A stretch of 64,000 bases of DNA. Source: Aureimonas sp. ME7. GTDB taxonomy: Bacteria > Pseudomonadota > Alphaproteobacteria > Rhizobiales > Rhizobiaceae. A program made the translations under genes and the position numbers. How positions within the stretch are numbered: the first letter of the stretch is position 1; every line of letters begins with the position of its first letter. Location: positions 186,001-250,000 of the forward strand of contig NZ_CAJCKW010000006.1 of the NCBI RefSeq assembly GCF_903970965.1. Direction: 5' to 3'. The notes below the pieces were generated by a model, which saw nothing but the letters and a program-made list of their open reading frames with translations, was not told where the DNA came from and did not search any database. Below, one piece after another: positions 9,602 through 18,087 of the stretch.

Positions 9602-11826
9602 GCGGTCTTCTCCAGGGAGGGGATCGGGGCGGCGGCGGGCGAAACGGCGGCCGGGCTTTCGCGCCGGAGCCGGCGTTGGCCGACCACGAGCTGGAAGCCG
9701 GCGATGACCACGATCATCACCAGGATCAGCGTGGCGGAATAGGCGATGGCGACGCCGTACTCGCCGTTTTCCGTCAGGCCCACGATGTAGGACGTGGCCA
9801 TGTTGTACTGGGCGCTGACGAGGAAGATCACTGCGCTGATCGAGGTGATCGAGCGCACGAAGGAGTAGACCAGCGCGCTGACGATGGCCGGCTTCAGAAG
9901 CGGCAGCACGACGCGGCGCAGCGTCGTGAAGGAGTTGGCGCCGAGCGTCAGCGACGCTTCGTCGAGGCTCTTGTCGAGCTGGCTCATGGCCGCGATGCCG
10001 CTGCGCACGCCGACCGGCATGTTGCGGAATATGAAGCACACCACGAGGATGATCGCCGTGCCCGTCATCTCGATCGGCGGCAAGTTGAAGGCGAGCACGT
10101 AGGACACGCCGATCACCGTGCCGGGAATGGCGAAGGACAGCATCAGCATGAACTCGAGGAGCTCGCGGCCCGCGAAGCGCTGGCGCACCAGGAGATAGGC
10201 CGACAGGAGGCCGACCGCGGCCGTCAGGGGCGCGGCGGCCAGCGCGATCTCCATCGTGGTCCAGAACGAGTTCCAGGCGACGCCCGTCCAGCGCAGGCCG
10301 CCGTCGCCGAGCGAGACGGAAAAGGCCTTGGCGTAGTGGTCGAGCGTCAGCGTGTTGTCGAGGCCGAGCGTGCGCACGAAGCTGCCCGCCACGATCATCG
10401 CGTAGACGACGAGCGTGAACGCGATCCAGGGCACGACCATGGCGATGACGCCGGCCTTCAAACGAACGTCGAGCGCGGCGTGGCGGCCCGAATCCCCCTT
10501 GCCGGTGACGGTGGTGTAGCTCTTGCCCTTCAGCCACAGGCGCTGGGCGGCGAAGGCGGACAGGGTGAAGGCGAGAAGCACGAGCGCCAGGACGGCGGCA
10601 CGCGCCGGATCGTTCTGCGCGCCGACGACGGCAAAGAAGATTTCCGTCGACAAGACGCCGTGGCTGCCGCCGAGCACCAGCGGGTTGCCGAAGTCGGCCA
10701 TGCTCTCGATGAAGCCGACGAGAAAGGCGTTGGCCAGACCCGGCCGCATGAGTGGGAAGGTGACGGTCCAGAAGGTGCGCCAGCGGTTCGCCCGCATGGT
10801 CTGCGCGGCTTCCTCCATGGAAGGGCTGATGCCTTCCACCACGCCGATCAGCACCATGAAGGCGATCGGGGTGAAGCTCAGCATCTGCGCGACCCAGATG
10901 CCCGTCATCCCGTAGAGCCAGCGCCCGCCGTCGTAGCCGGTGAGCGCCAAGATGCCTTGCGTCACGACGCCGGAGCGCCCGAACAGGAGGATCAGCGCCA
11001 GGCCGATCACGAAGGGCGGCGTGATGATAGGCAGGATGGTCAGAAGGCGCAGAAGCTTCTTGAAGGGAAAGCGCATGCGCGTGGCGGCCAGCGCGAAGGC
11101 GAGACCGAGGACGGTGGTGCCGAAGCCCGTCAGGAGGGCGAGGAAGAGGGTGCGCCACGCCAGGCCGCAGGCGCCGGCTCCGCTCACGCAGTCGAGCGAC
11201 CAGATCGAGCGATCCTGGATGTTGGACAGGAAGCTCGACGCGTCGAACGCGCCGTCGAAGGACTGGAAGGCGCCGATGAAGAGGCTGGCCAGCGGGTACA
11301 GGACGAAGGTCGCGACCAGCGCGACGACGAGGGCGATCGCGGACAGGACGAAGGCGTCGCCGCGCAGCCGGCCCCGCTCGGCGAGGCCAAACGAGACGAG
11401 AAGCAGAAACGCCAGCGCCAGCGCGAACGCCCCGATCCCGAAGGGCGGCTGTCCGTCGTCGAGCGGGCCGAAGAGGCTTTCCCAACCGCTCCAGTTCCAC
11501 CCCCCGTAGCCGACGGACAGACCCTCGGCCACAAGAAGCGCGAGCCCGATCCCGCCCACAGTGGCCAGCCGGGAACCGCGCCGCTCTCCCGGAGGGGAAA
11601 CGCGCAGGAGAAGGGCCGCGCCGAGCGCCAGGACGACCGGCAGGAGCCAGAAGGCGCCCCGCTCGGCGATCTGGACGACGCCCGGCGCGGCATCAAGGCC
11701 GAGCGGCCAAGCCCCGAGCCAGCCCGTGTTCCAAAGGCCGCCCTCCATCCCGTACCAGGGAAGGACGACGACGGCGACAAGCCCGAGGAGCAACGCTGCG
11801 TCGAGCCGGCGAACGCGGGAATCCAT
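9598..11826 (-). CDS. ABC transporter permease with extended N-terminus, AfuB type (cassette 2)
   Basis: 742 residues, about 130 longer than the cassette 1 permease. The extra part is N-terminal: roughly the first 150 residues carry three or four additional hydrophobic segments (ALLLGLVAVVVLPWYG, FWLLPVVLALGAALLL, LATVGGIGLALLVA) before the two standard permease halves. EAA-type loops are visible in both halves (EEAAQTMRANRWRTF; DEASLTLGANSFTTL). A long permease of this kind is known for AfuB, the sugar-phosphate permease first mislabelled as a ferric transporter. The ATG at 11826 is chosen because AAAGGA precedes it. Confidence 0.88.
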   Translation of the reverse strand: MDSRVRRLDAALLLGLVAVVVLPWYGMEGGLWNTGWLGAWPLGLDAAPGVVQIAERGAFWLLPVVLALGAALLLRVSPPGERRGSRLATVGGIGLALLVAEGLSVGYGGWNWSGWESLFGPLDDGQPPFGIGAFALALAFLLLVSFGLAERGRLRGDAFVLSAIALVVALVATFVLYPLASLFIGAFQSFDGAFDASSFLSNIQDRSIWSLDCVSGAGACGLAWRTLFLALLTGFGTTVLGLAFALAATRMRFPFKKLLRLLTILPIITPPFVIGLALILLFGRSGVVTQGILALTGYDGGRWLYGMTGIWVAQMLSFTPIAFMVLIGVVEGISPSMEEAAQTMRANRWRTFWTVTFPLMRPGLANAFLVGFIESMADFGNPLVLGGSHGVLSTEIFFAVVGAQNDPARAAVLALVLLAFTLSAFAAQRLWLKGKSYTTVTGKGDSGRHAALDVRLKAGVIAMVVPWIAFTLVVYAMIVAGSFVRTLGLDNTLTLDHYAKAFSVSLGDGGLRWTGVAWNSFWTTMEIALAAAPLTAAVGLLSAYLLVRQRFAGRELLEFMLMLSFAIPGTVIGVSYVLAFNLPPIEMTGTAIILVVCFIFRNMPVGVRSGIAAMSQLDKSLDEASLTLGANSFTTLRRVVLPLLKPAIVSALVYSFVRSITSISAVIFLVSAQYNMATSYIVGLTENGEYGVAIAYSATLILVMIVVIAGFQLVVGQRRLRRESPAAVSPAAAPIPSLEKTA

Positions 11827-11865
11827 CGGCGTCCTTTCTTTCGGAAAGCATCGGCGGGCGGGCAT

Positions 11866-11925
11866 GCTTCGAACGGTTTCGAAGCGCCTTGGGGGTGCGG
11901 GGGTCCGGCGAGCCCGGCGCTCGCC
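11866..11925. other. two intercistronic stem-loops after the binding-protein gene
   Basis: Read leftwards from the binding-protein stop (11933), two inverted repeats follow before the permease gene: GGCGAGC/GCTCGCC (11907-11913 and 11919-11925, 5-base loop) and GCTTCGAA/TTCGAAGC (11866-11873 and 11878-11885, 4-base loop). Both are perfect. Neither has a T-run. They probably protect the upstream message or cut read-through so that the binding protein is made in excess. Confidence 0.5.
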
Positions 11926-11932
11926 GCGAGCC

Positions 11933-12958
11933 TCAGTTGGCGGCGGCGCCGATCTCCTTGTCCCACCGCCCCAGAAGGGCCTTGCGGGTTTCGGCGTTGC
12001 CGTACTTGGCGAAGTCGTAGTCGATCAGCTTGATGTCGCCGAGCTTGGGCGCTTCCGGGGGTACGGTCGCATTCTTGTTGGACGGGATCTGGAAGCTGTC
12101 GGCCTCGGCGGCCTTCGACTGAACCTCGGCGCTCAGCGCCCAATCGTAGAAGACCTTGGCGTTCTCCAGGTTCTTGGCGCCCTTGACGATCGACATGGAG
12201 CCGACCTCGAAGCCGGTTCCCTCGCAAGGGGCGACCGTCTTCACGGGGAACCCTTCCTTGGTCATGGCGACCGCATCGTGCATGAAGACGATGCCGATGC
12301 CGGTTTCGCCGCGCGCGGCCGCCTTCACCGGGGCGGACCCGGACTTGGTGTATTGCGTGACGTTGGCGTTGAGAGCCTTCTGATAGGCGAAGGCCTCGTC
12401 CTCGCCCATCAGCTGCACGAGCGTCGCCAGGGCCGTATAGGCCGTGCCCGACGAATTCGGATTGGCGACCTGGATCTCACCCTTGTACTTCGGGTCCGTC
12501 AGATCCTTCCAGCAGGCCGGGGCCTCCAACCCCTTCTTCTCGAGGATCTGCGTGTTGTAGCCCCATCCGAGTGCGCCCGAGTAGACGCCGACCGTGCGAT
12601 AGCCCGATACCTCCGCCTGCTTCTTCGCCCAGTCCTGCAGCTCGTCGAGCCTCGGCGACTTGTATTCCAGCGTCAGCTTGTCCTCGGCCGCCTGGAGATG
12701 CGGGTCTCCCGTTCCCGCCCACCAGATGTCGGTCTTGGGGTTGCGCGCCTCGGCGCGGATGCGGGCATAGGCCTCGCCCGAGCTCATGCGCACCATGTTG
12801 ACGTCGATGTCGTGGTCCTTCTCGAAGAGCCGCTCCATCAGTTCGCACCATTTGACGTCGGCCGCGCACACGAGGTTCAGGGAACCTGCAGCCTCAGCCG
12901 GCAAAGCCGACGCCGCCATTCCGACGAGCATCGTGGTCACGAGGAAAGTCGCGCGCAT
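11933..12958 (-). CDS. ABC transporter substrate-binding protein, AfuA-like (cassette 2)
   Basis: 341 residues with a Sec signal peptide (core TFLVTTMLVGMAASA, cleavage after AEA). The mature start LNLVCAADVKWCELM and the segment MVRMSSGEAYARIRAEA, then WWAGTGDPHLQAAE, are strongly reminiscent of AfuA-type binding proteins, which bind hexose phosphates rather than iron. The ATG at 12958 has GGGAGG about 9 bp upstream; starts farther upstream would run through the operator at 12985-13000. First gene of cassette 2 and divergent from the LacI gene. This is the best single clue that the substrate is a phosphorylated sugar or polyol, though the ligand-binding residues were not checked structurally. 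Confidence 0.88.
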   Translation of the reverse strand: MRATFLVTTMLVGMAASALPAEAAGSLNLVCAADVKWCELMERLFEKDHDIDVNMVRMSSGEAYARIRAEARNPKTDIWWAGTGDPHLQAAEDKLTLEYKSPRLDELQDWAKKQAEVSGYRTVGVYSGALGWGYNTQILEKKGLEAPACWKDLTDPKYKGEIQVANPNSSGTAYTALATLVQLMGEDEAFAYQKALNANVTQYTKSGSAPVKAAARGETGIGIVFMHDAVAMTKEGFPVKTVAPCEGTGFEVGSMSIVKGAKNLENAKVFYDWALSAEVQSKAAEADSFQIPSNKNATVPPEAPKLGDIKLIDYDFAKYGNAETRKALLGRWDKEIGAAAN

Positions 12959-12984
12959 TCTGAAGCCTCCCAGCATTCGTTCGT

Positions 12985-13000
12985 TTGCACTCCTGTGCAA
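12985..13000. promoter_or_regulatory. LacI-type operator upstream of cassette 2
   Basis: TTGCACTCCTGTGCAA is an inverted repeat with 6-bp arms and a 4-bp centre, 26 bp upstream of the binding-protein ATG in the divergent intergenic region. It has the same TGCAC-N4-GTGCA layout as the palindrome at 7125-7140. Confidence 0.6.
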
Positions 13001-13062
13001 GTTCGCTGGCATCGGGCGCGTTGTCAACGCCTTTCCTGCCTGCCATAGGTGTCGAAGGAACA

Positions 13063-13076
13063 TGCAAGTGATTGCA
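13063..13076. promoter_or_regulatory. LacI-type operator at the regulator's own start
   Basis: TGCAAGTGATTGCA has 5-bp arms around a 4-bp centre, and overlaps the TTG codon at 13072 that is the first possible start of the LacI gene. It is a variant of the neighbouring TGCAC-N4-GTGCA sites and would allow autoregulation. Confidence 0.5.
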
Positions 13077-14121
13077 GGGCGACACGACCTTGAAGCACAA
13101 GACGGAACGGCCCGATCGACCACCGGCCTTCGCCAGCGCGGAGGAGGTGGCGCGTCTGGCCGGCGTCTCGCGCTCGGCCGTGTCGCGCGCGTTCACACCC
13201 GGTGCCAGCATCTCGAAGGACACGCGCGCCAAGGTGGAAGCGGCGGCCGAGGAGCTCGGCTATCACGTGAACCACCTGGCGCGCGGGCTGATGCGCCGCA
13301 AGACGGGCATCGTGTGCCTCGTCGTGGCGGATATCGACACGCCCTATCTTTCGCGGCTTCTGGAACACCTGTCGCGCCTCTTCCAGGAGGCGGGAAAGGC
13401 GGTGATGATCCTGAACGCCGGCCGGGCTTCGGGAAACGTCGACGCGGCGCTGCGGCAGACGCTGAACTATCGCGCGGACGCGACCATCGTCCTGTCCGGC
13501 ACGCCGTATCGCTCGATCGCGCAAAGCTGCCTCGACAGCGGCCAGCAGCTGGTTCTCCTCAATCGCGACGACCATCTGCCCGGCACGGTGAATCTGGCGG
13601 TCGACAACGCCAAGGCGGCGCGCACGGCGGCGACGCTGTTCCTCCAGGCCGGCTATCGACGCCTGGCGCTCGTATCCTCCGACCTGCGGACGCCCAGCCT
13701 CCTGGCGCGCCGCGAGCATTTCCTCAAGGCCTGCGGGGAAAACGGCCTTGGCGTGCGGATATGGGAGGGAGGGGCGACCGCCTATGAGAGCGGGCTGCGG
13801 GCGGGCATGGAGCTGATGACCTCGGACGATCCCCCCGATGCCGTGTTCGCGGTGACCGATCTCCTCGCCTGCGGCGTGATGGACGCGGTTCGCCGGCGGT
13901 TCCATCGTCGGATCCCCGAGGATGTCGGCCTGATCGGCTTCGACGACATCGAACAGGCCGGCTGGGCCTCCTACGACCTCACGACATTCTCGCAGCCCGT
14001 GACGCAGATCGCGAGCTGGACGGTTCGCCTCGTCGCCGACGGATCGGACATGGGCCAAGGCGCGGACCACGTCTTCGAAGCCCCTCTCGTGTGGCGCTCG
14101 TCCGTGCGCGCGTCCGCCTGA
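13072..14121 (+). CDS. LacI-family transcriptional regulator
   Basis: 349 residues at most. Helix-turn-helix SAEEVARLAGVSRSAVSRAF (about 22-41), hinge ELGYHVNHLARGLMRR, then a periplasmic-binding-protein-like effector domain (IVCLVVADIDTPYLSRLLE; DAVFAVTDLLACGVMDAV; IGFDDIEQAGW). It has no ATG; TTG at 13072 with GAAGGAA upstream, or TTG at 13090, are the two candidate starts. It is divergent from cassette 2. Palindromes fitting its family lie on both sides of the intergenic region and again before cassette 1, whose own LacI is broken, so this protein may control both. The effector is probably the imported or dephosphorylated substrate. Confidence 0.9.
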   Translation: MQGDTTLKHKTERPDRPPAFASAEEVARLAGVSRSAVSRAFTPGASISKDTRAKVEAAAEELGYHVNHLARGLMRRKTGIVCLVVADIDTPYLSRLLEHLSRLFQEAGKAVMILNAGRASGNVDAALRQTLNYRADATIVLSGTPYRSIAQSCLDSGQQLVLLNRDDHLPGTVNLAVDNAKAARTAATLFLQAGYRRLALVSSDLRTPSLLARREHFLKACGENGLGVRIWEGGATAYESGLRAGMELMTSDDPPDAVFAVTDLLACGVMDAVRRRFHRRIPEDVGLIGFDDIEQAGWASYDLTTFSQPVTQIASWTVRLVADGSDMGQGADHVFEAPLVWRSSVRASA

Positions 14122-15062
14122 GCGTCCGCTATTGCGGAGCGCTTGCGATCTCCGCCTCCATCCCCGGCCGTTCCCGACGTTTGGGAAGCGGCGATCCGAG
14201 CACCCTTCCCCACCTTGCCGGATCTGCGACGGCAGGGCTGACGACCGGCGCTGAAGGCTCCGACCCTGCGCTATGGAGGCATAACCCATGCCCCCATGCC
14301 TCGGCGTGAGTGCGCCCGTCTCGTCGGCTACATGTTACTGGAAGCGCCCGCCGACACCGATTGCATCGTTTCGGATGGGGTGATCGTGGCGCTGGGTGCG
14401 GGTTCGGCTGGTTCCCCTCCCCGTTCTGTCTCGGTTTCGACCGAATTCGCCTTTGCCGATTGCGCGCTTGGACCGCTCGATCCCCTGTTCGAAGATCGAC
14501 GCCGGCTGGCACGTTCGGCTCAGACCGATGCCAACCACCTCCGGTTTCGGCGCCAGGATCGGCCTGCCGGCGTTCTCGAGTTCGCGCAGCCATACGAGAT
14601 GATGCAGCACCGCGGGCATTCCGCTTGAGCCACGACCTTGGTGTCGCCAAGACCAAGGAACTCACAAAAATCTATTCCTCGTGTCGGCATCCAAAAGGGA
14701 AAATCTCTCAAGGCTGCGCGACCTTTCGCCAAAACATGTCTAATAAATATACAGAAATGATAGATATATTTAGGAGAAATCTGGAACCGCCGTCAGTGTC
14801 GCAAATCAGGATCGTAAGCCTTCCCGGCAGCATCGTTCGATCCTCATGCGCTGACGCTCTGGTGGCCCCTGTTGCCAAGCACATCGCGATCTTCGCATCG
14901 AGCGCGGATTTCAATGGTGCGCAGCCCGGTCCGAACCTGTCGGCGCGGGTCTACCAAGCGATGGCCGAGGCATTGCCCGTTCTTTCGCGCTAGGACCCCG
15001 CGTTTTCGGCGGCCTGACGCTCACCGTCCACCCGTTTTCGGCTCTCCGACTGGTTGATCGAT
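14122..15062. other. 941-bp region without a recognisable gene
   Basis: Several overlapping open frames exist on both strands here but none resembles a known family or has a convincing ribosome site. A short frame 14736-14993 (85 codons) is the least bad candidate. About 14660-14800 is distinctly AT-rich compared with everything around it (TAATAAATATACAG, GATAGATATATTTAGG) and may be a foreign remnant or hold the promoter of the downstream sulfonate operon. A short inverted repeat TCCGC-tatt-GCGGA follows the LacI stop but lacks a T-run. Confidence 0.5.
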
Positions 15063-15908
15063 ATGACCTTGTCTTCCCTTCCCGTCGATGAGCCCGCGAG
15101 CCGGTCGGCGACGACGCCATCCGATGCGCCGGCTCGCCGCATCCCGGCTTGGGTCCAGCTCGCATTCGAGCGCTCGATCGCCATCGCAGCGTTTCTGGCC
15201 CTGTGGGAGATCGCCCCGCGCCTCGGCTGGGTGAACGCCACCTTCCTGCCGCCCTTCTCGGATGTGTTGGTGGTGGGATACGACTATGCGATCCAGGGCA
15301 AGCTCTGGCCGCATGTGGAAGTCAGCCTCGTGCGTGCGCTTGGCGGCTTCTCGCTCGGCGTCGTCACCGCCGTGCCGCTCGGCATCGTGCTCGGCTGGTA
15401 CAAGGGCGTCGACCGCTACCTCAACCCGCTTCTCCAGCTTCTGCGCCAGACCAACCCGGTGTCGCTGTTTCCGATCTTCATCCTGTTCTTCGGGATCGGC
15501 TACATGACCAAGGTCGCGATCATCTACTGGGTCGTGGTCTGGCCGATCCTTCTGGGAACGATCAGCGGCATCCGCTATGTCGACCCGGCGCTCGTCAAAT
15601 ATGCGCGCTCGATGGCGCTATCGGACCGGCAGCTCTTCCTGAAGGTCGTGGTGCCCTCCTCGATCCCCTCGCTGATCACCGGCATGCGGCTTGCCGCCAC
15701 CTATTCCTTCCTGATGCTGGTCGTGTCCGAGATGGTGGGGGCCAACAACGGCCTCGGCTATCTCGTGGTCAACTCGCAATACCTCATGAGCATCCACCTT
15801 CTCTATGTCGGGGTGATCATCCTGGCGCTTTTGGGCATCACCGCCAACTGGCTGCTGGTGCTCCTGGAGCGGCGGCTGACCTCCTGGAAGGTCGAGCCCA
15901 ACCTTTGA
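15063..15908 (+). CDS. ABC transporter permease, sulfonate/nitrate/taurine (SsuC) type
   Basis: 281 residues, about six transmembrane segments, with the EAA-type loop YARSMALSDRQLFLKVVVPSS near residue 180. This is the single-domain SsuC/TauC/NrtB permease family. ATG at 15063 is preceded in frame by TTG at 15054; no strong ribosome site decides between them. First gene of a seven-gene rightward operon with binding protein, ATPase and four flavin-dependent enzymes of organosulfur metabolism, which points to an organosulfonate or related sulfur compound as cargo. The order permease, binding protein, ATPase differs from the E. coli ssu order. Confidence 0.88.
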   Translation: MTLSSLPVDEPASRSATTPSDAPARRIPAWVQLAFERSIAIAAFLALWEIAPRLGWVNATFLPPFSDVLVVGYDYAIQGKLWPHVEVSLVRALGGFSLGVVTAVPLGIVLGWYKGVDRYLNPLLQLLRQTNPVSLFPIFILFFGIGYMTKVAIIYWVVVWPILLGTISGIRYVDPALVKYARSMALSDRQLFLKVVVPSSIPSLITGMRLAATYSFLMLVVSEMVGANNGLGYLVVNSQYLMSIHLLYVGVIILALLGITANWLLVLLERRLTSWKVEPNL

Positions 15909-16059
15909 CGGCACGGGGCGCTTGCCCCGCGCGATATCCGATCCGAACCGGCCGGCGGGGCGATCATGGTTCCCCGCGAAGGATGACGTTTGGGAAAAAA
16001 CGCCCCCGCGTCCCGGCCGATCCGCCTTCCGTTCCCCATCTTCTTCGAGACCCGATCCG

Positions 16060-17115
16060 ATGTTCGACCCTTCGCTCTTGGCGCAGACGCGCCGGACCTT
16101 CCTCCTGGCGGCGGCCGCCACCGCGGCTTCCCTCTCGCTCGGCTCCCTGCCGGCCTCGGCCGCCGAGCCGACCGAAATCCGCATCATCGAATCGCCGACG
16201 CTTCCCTGGACCAACGGCTGGGAGCTCTTCGACGTCGCCGACGTGAAGGGCTTCTTCGCCGACGAAGGGCTGAAGCTGGTGCGCGTGCCGCTGCCGCCCG
16301 AGCAGTACACGACCGCGATCGACGCCGGGATCACCGATTTCGCCGGCTATGCCGACTACGCCTATTTCGCCAACGTTCGGGACAAGGGGCTCGACGTCGT
16401 GGAGATCGCGGCCTCCTCGCTCCTGATCGCGCCCGAGATCGGCGGCGACGGCCTCTTCGTGCCAGAGAACAGCCCGATCCGAGGCCCTGAGGACCTCAAG
16501 GGCAAGACGGTGGGGATGACCAACCTGTCCTGGTCGAGCGCCTGGTTCACGCTCGACTGGCTCGGCGCCAAAGGCATCACGAAGGACGACGTGACCTATC
16601 TTGCCGTGCCCCCGGCGCAGCAGGAGCAGCTTCTTCTGCGCGGCGACATCGACGCGCTCTACGCCTTCGGCCCGCTCGACGCGCAGTTGAAGAAGAAGGG
16701 CGGCTATCGTCAGCTCTTCAAGCTGTCCGACCTGACGGGGCGGAAAATCGTGCGCGGCGGCACCATGGCCAAGCGCGAGTTCGTCGAGAAGAACCCCGAA
16801 ACGGTCCGAAAGTTCACCGCCGCCATCGCTAAGGCCGCCGACTGGGCCAACGCCAATCCGGCCGAGGTCGTGAAGATCCAGGTCGATCTCGGCCATGTCG
16901 ATCCCGAACTCGCTCCCTGGGTCTACACCAACGACGGCAAGGGCGACTATTCCGTCCTGCGATGGGCCGACCATGCCCTCCAGAACGAGGCGGACGTCCA
17001 GTTCTGGCTCGACCTCGTGGTGCGCCAAGGCATCGTGCCGGCGGACAAGCACAAGGCGGCCGACTTCTTCACCGACGAGTTCAACCCCTTCGCCGGGCAG
17101 ACGGCCTCGAAATAA
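16060..17115 (+). CDS. ABC transporter substrate-binding protein, SsuA/NMT1 type
   Basis: 351 residues. The N-terminus has a twin-arginine-like signal (QTRRTFLLAAA, then a long alanine-rich core to ASAAE), suggesting Tat export. The mature part has the NMT1/SsuA fold pattern: DVKGFFADEGLKL, TDFAGYADYAYFANV, DLKGKTVGM, LRGDIDALYAF. The ATG at 16060 is chosen because it places the signal peptide at the N-terminus; the frame is open farther upstream. About 150 bp separate it from the permease gene and 91 bp from the ATPase gene. Likely binds an organosulfonate or aromatic sulfur compound in the periplasm. Confidence 0.87.
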   Translation: MFDPSLLAQTRRTFLLAAAATAASLSLGSLPASAAEPTEIRIIESPTLPWTNGWELFDVADVKGFFADEGLKLVRVPLPPEQYTTAIDAGITDFAGYADYAYFANVRDKGLDVVEIAASSLLIAPEIGGDGLFVPENSPIRGPEDLKGKTVGMTNLSWSSAWFTLDWLGAKGITKDDVTYLAVPPAQQEQLLLRGDIDALYAFGPLDAQLKKKGGYRQLFKLSDLTGRKIVRGGTMAKREFVEKNPETVRKFTAAIAKAADWANANPAEVVKIQVDLGHVDPELAPWVYTNDGKGDYSVLRWADHALQNEADVQFWLDLVVRQGIVPADKHKAADFFTDEFNPFAGQTASK

Positions 17116-17126
17116 AGGCCGCTCGC

Positions 17127-17166
17127 AGGGGCGCCGCGTTTCCTCCTCCCTGTCTGCGTCGCCCCT
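17127..17166. other. possible intercistronic stem-loop after the SsuA-type gene
   Basis: AGGGGCG (17127-17133) pairs with CGCCCCT (17160-17166), extended inward by CGC/GCG after one mismatch. It lies between the binding-protein stop and the ATPase gene. The loop is long, so this is the weakest of the window's binding-protein-associated stem-loops. Confidence 0.3.
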
Positions 17167-17206
17167 TCGCATTCCCCTAGCGTTTCCCCTTTCAAGGACC
17201 GGTCCG

Positions 17207-18055
17207 ATGGGCTCCACGATCCGCTTCGAGAACGTCAGCAAGACATTCGCCCTCCAGCAGCGGCTGCGGGTGGAGGGAAACTCGGCCGTCTTCACCGCGC
17301 TCGACGGCATCGACCTCGACGTGAAGGCGGGTGAGTTCTTCGTGCTCGTCGGCCCTTCGGGTTCGGGCAAGTCGACGCTTCTGGATCTGGCGGCCGGCCT
17401 GACGCGGCCGAGCTCGGGCCGCATCCTGATCGACGGCGCCCCGGTCACGGGCCCCGCGCTCGACCGGGGAATCGTGTTCCAGCAATACGCGCTGTTTCCG
17501 TGGAAGACGGCGCTCGAGAACGTCGAGTTCGGGCTGGAAGCCAAGGGCGTGCCCCGCCGCCAACGCGCCGGGATCGCCCGCGAGTTCCTGGATCTCGTCG
17601 GTCTGACCAGCTTCGAGGACCGCCATCCGCACGAGTTGTCGGGCGGCATGAAGCAGCGCGTGGCGATCGCGCGTGCCCTCGCCTACGACCCCGGCGTCCT
17701 CCTGATGGACGAGCCCTTCGCCGCCCTCGACGCGCAGACGCGCGAAACCCTCCAGGATGAGCTTCTGCGCATCTGGGAGCGCTCGGGCAAGACCGTGGTC
17801 TTCATCACCCACGGCATCGACGAGGCGGTCTATCTCGGCCAGCGGGTCGCCGTCCTCACCTCGCGCCCCGGCCGCCTGAAGGCGGTGGTCGACATCCCGC
17901 TCGTCGCGCGCGGCGGCGAGACGGACATTCGCTCCAGCCCCGAATTCTCGCATCTGCGCCACGAGGTCTGGTCGCTTCTCCACGACGAGGTGCGCCGCGC
18001 CGAGCGGCTGGAGCGCGAAGACCACGCCAAGCTTCCCGCCGCCATCGCCGGCTGA
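17207..18055 (+). CDS. ABC transporter ATP-binding protein, SsuB/TauB type
   Basis: 282 residues. Walker [11 protein letters not shown]-loop VFQQYALFPW, signature LSGGMKQR, Walker B LLMDEP and the family-typical ITHGIDEAVYL are present. LSGGMKQR and the HGIDEA variant are diagnostic of the nitrate/sulfonate/taurine importer ATPases. Works with the permease at 15063 and the binding protein at 16060. The frame is open upstream but the ATG at 17207 begins the conserved IRFENVSKTF. Confidence 0.9.
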   Translation: MGSTIRFENVSKTFALQQRLRVEGNSAVFTALDGIDLDVKAGEFFVLVGPSGSGKSTLLDLAAGLTRPSSGRILIDGAPVTGPALDRGIVFQQYALFPWKTALENVEFGLEAKGVPRRQRAGIAREFLDLVGLTSFEDRHPHELSGGMKQRVAIARALAYDPGVLLMDEPFAALDAQTRETLQDELLRIWERSGKTVVFITHGIDEAVYLGQRVAVLTSRPGRLKAVVDIPLVARGGETDIRSSPEFSHLRHEVWSLLHDEVRRAERLEREDHAKLPAAIAG

Positions 18056-18087
18056 CCACCCCCAACCCGTTCTACGGAGCTTCCGAC

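Noticed and set aside
14310-14993. 227-codon plus-strand frame in the gap before the sulfonate operon
   Set aside because: First half is Arg/Cys-rich low-quality translation and overlaps competing frames on both strands. Only its last 85 codons look remotely protein-like, so it is noted within the region entry and not called.
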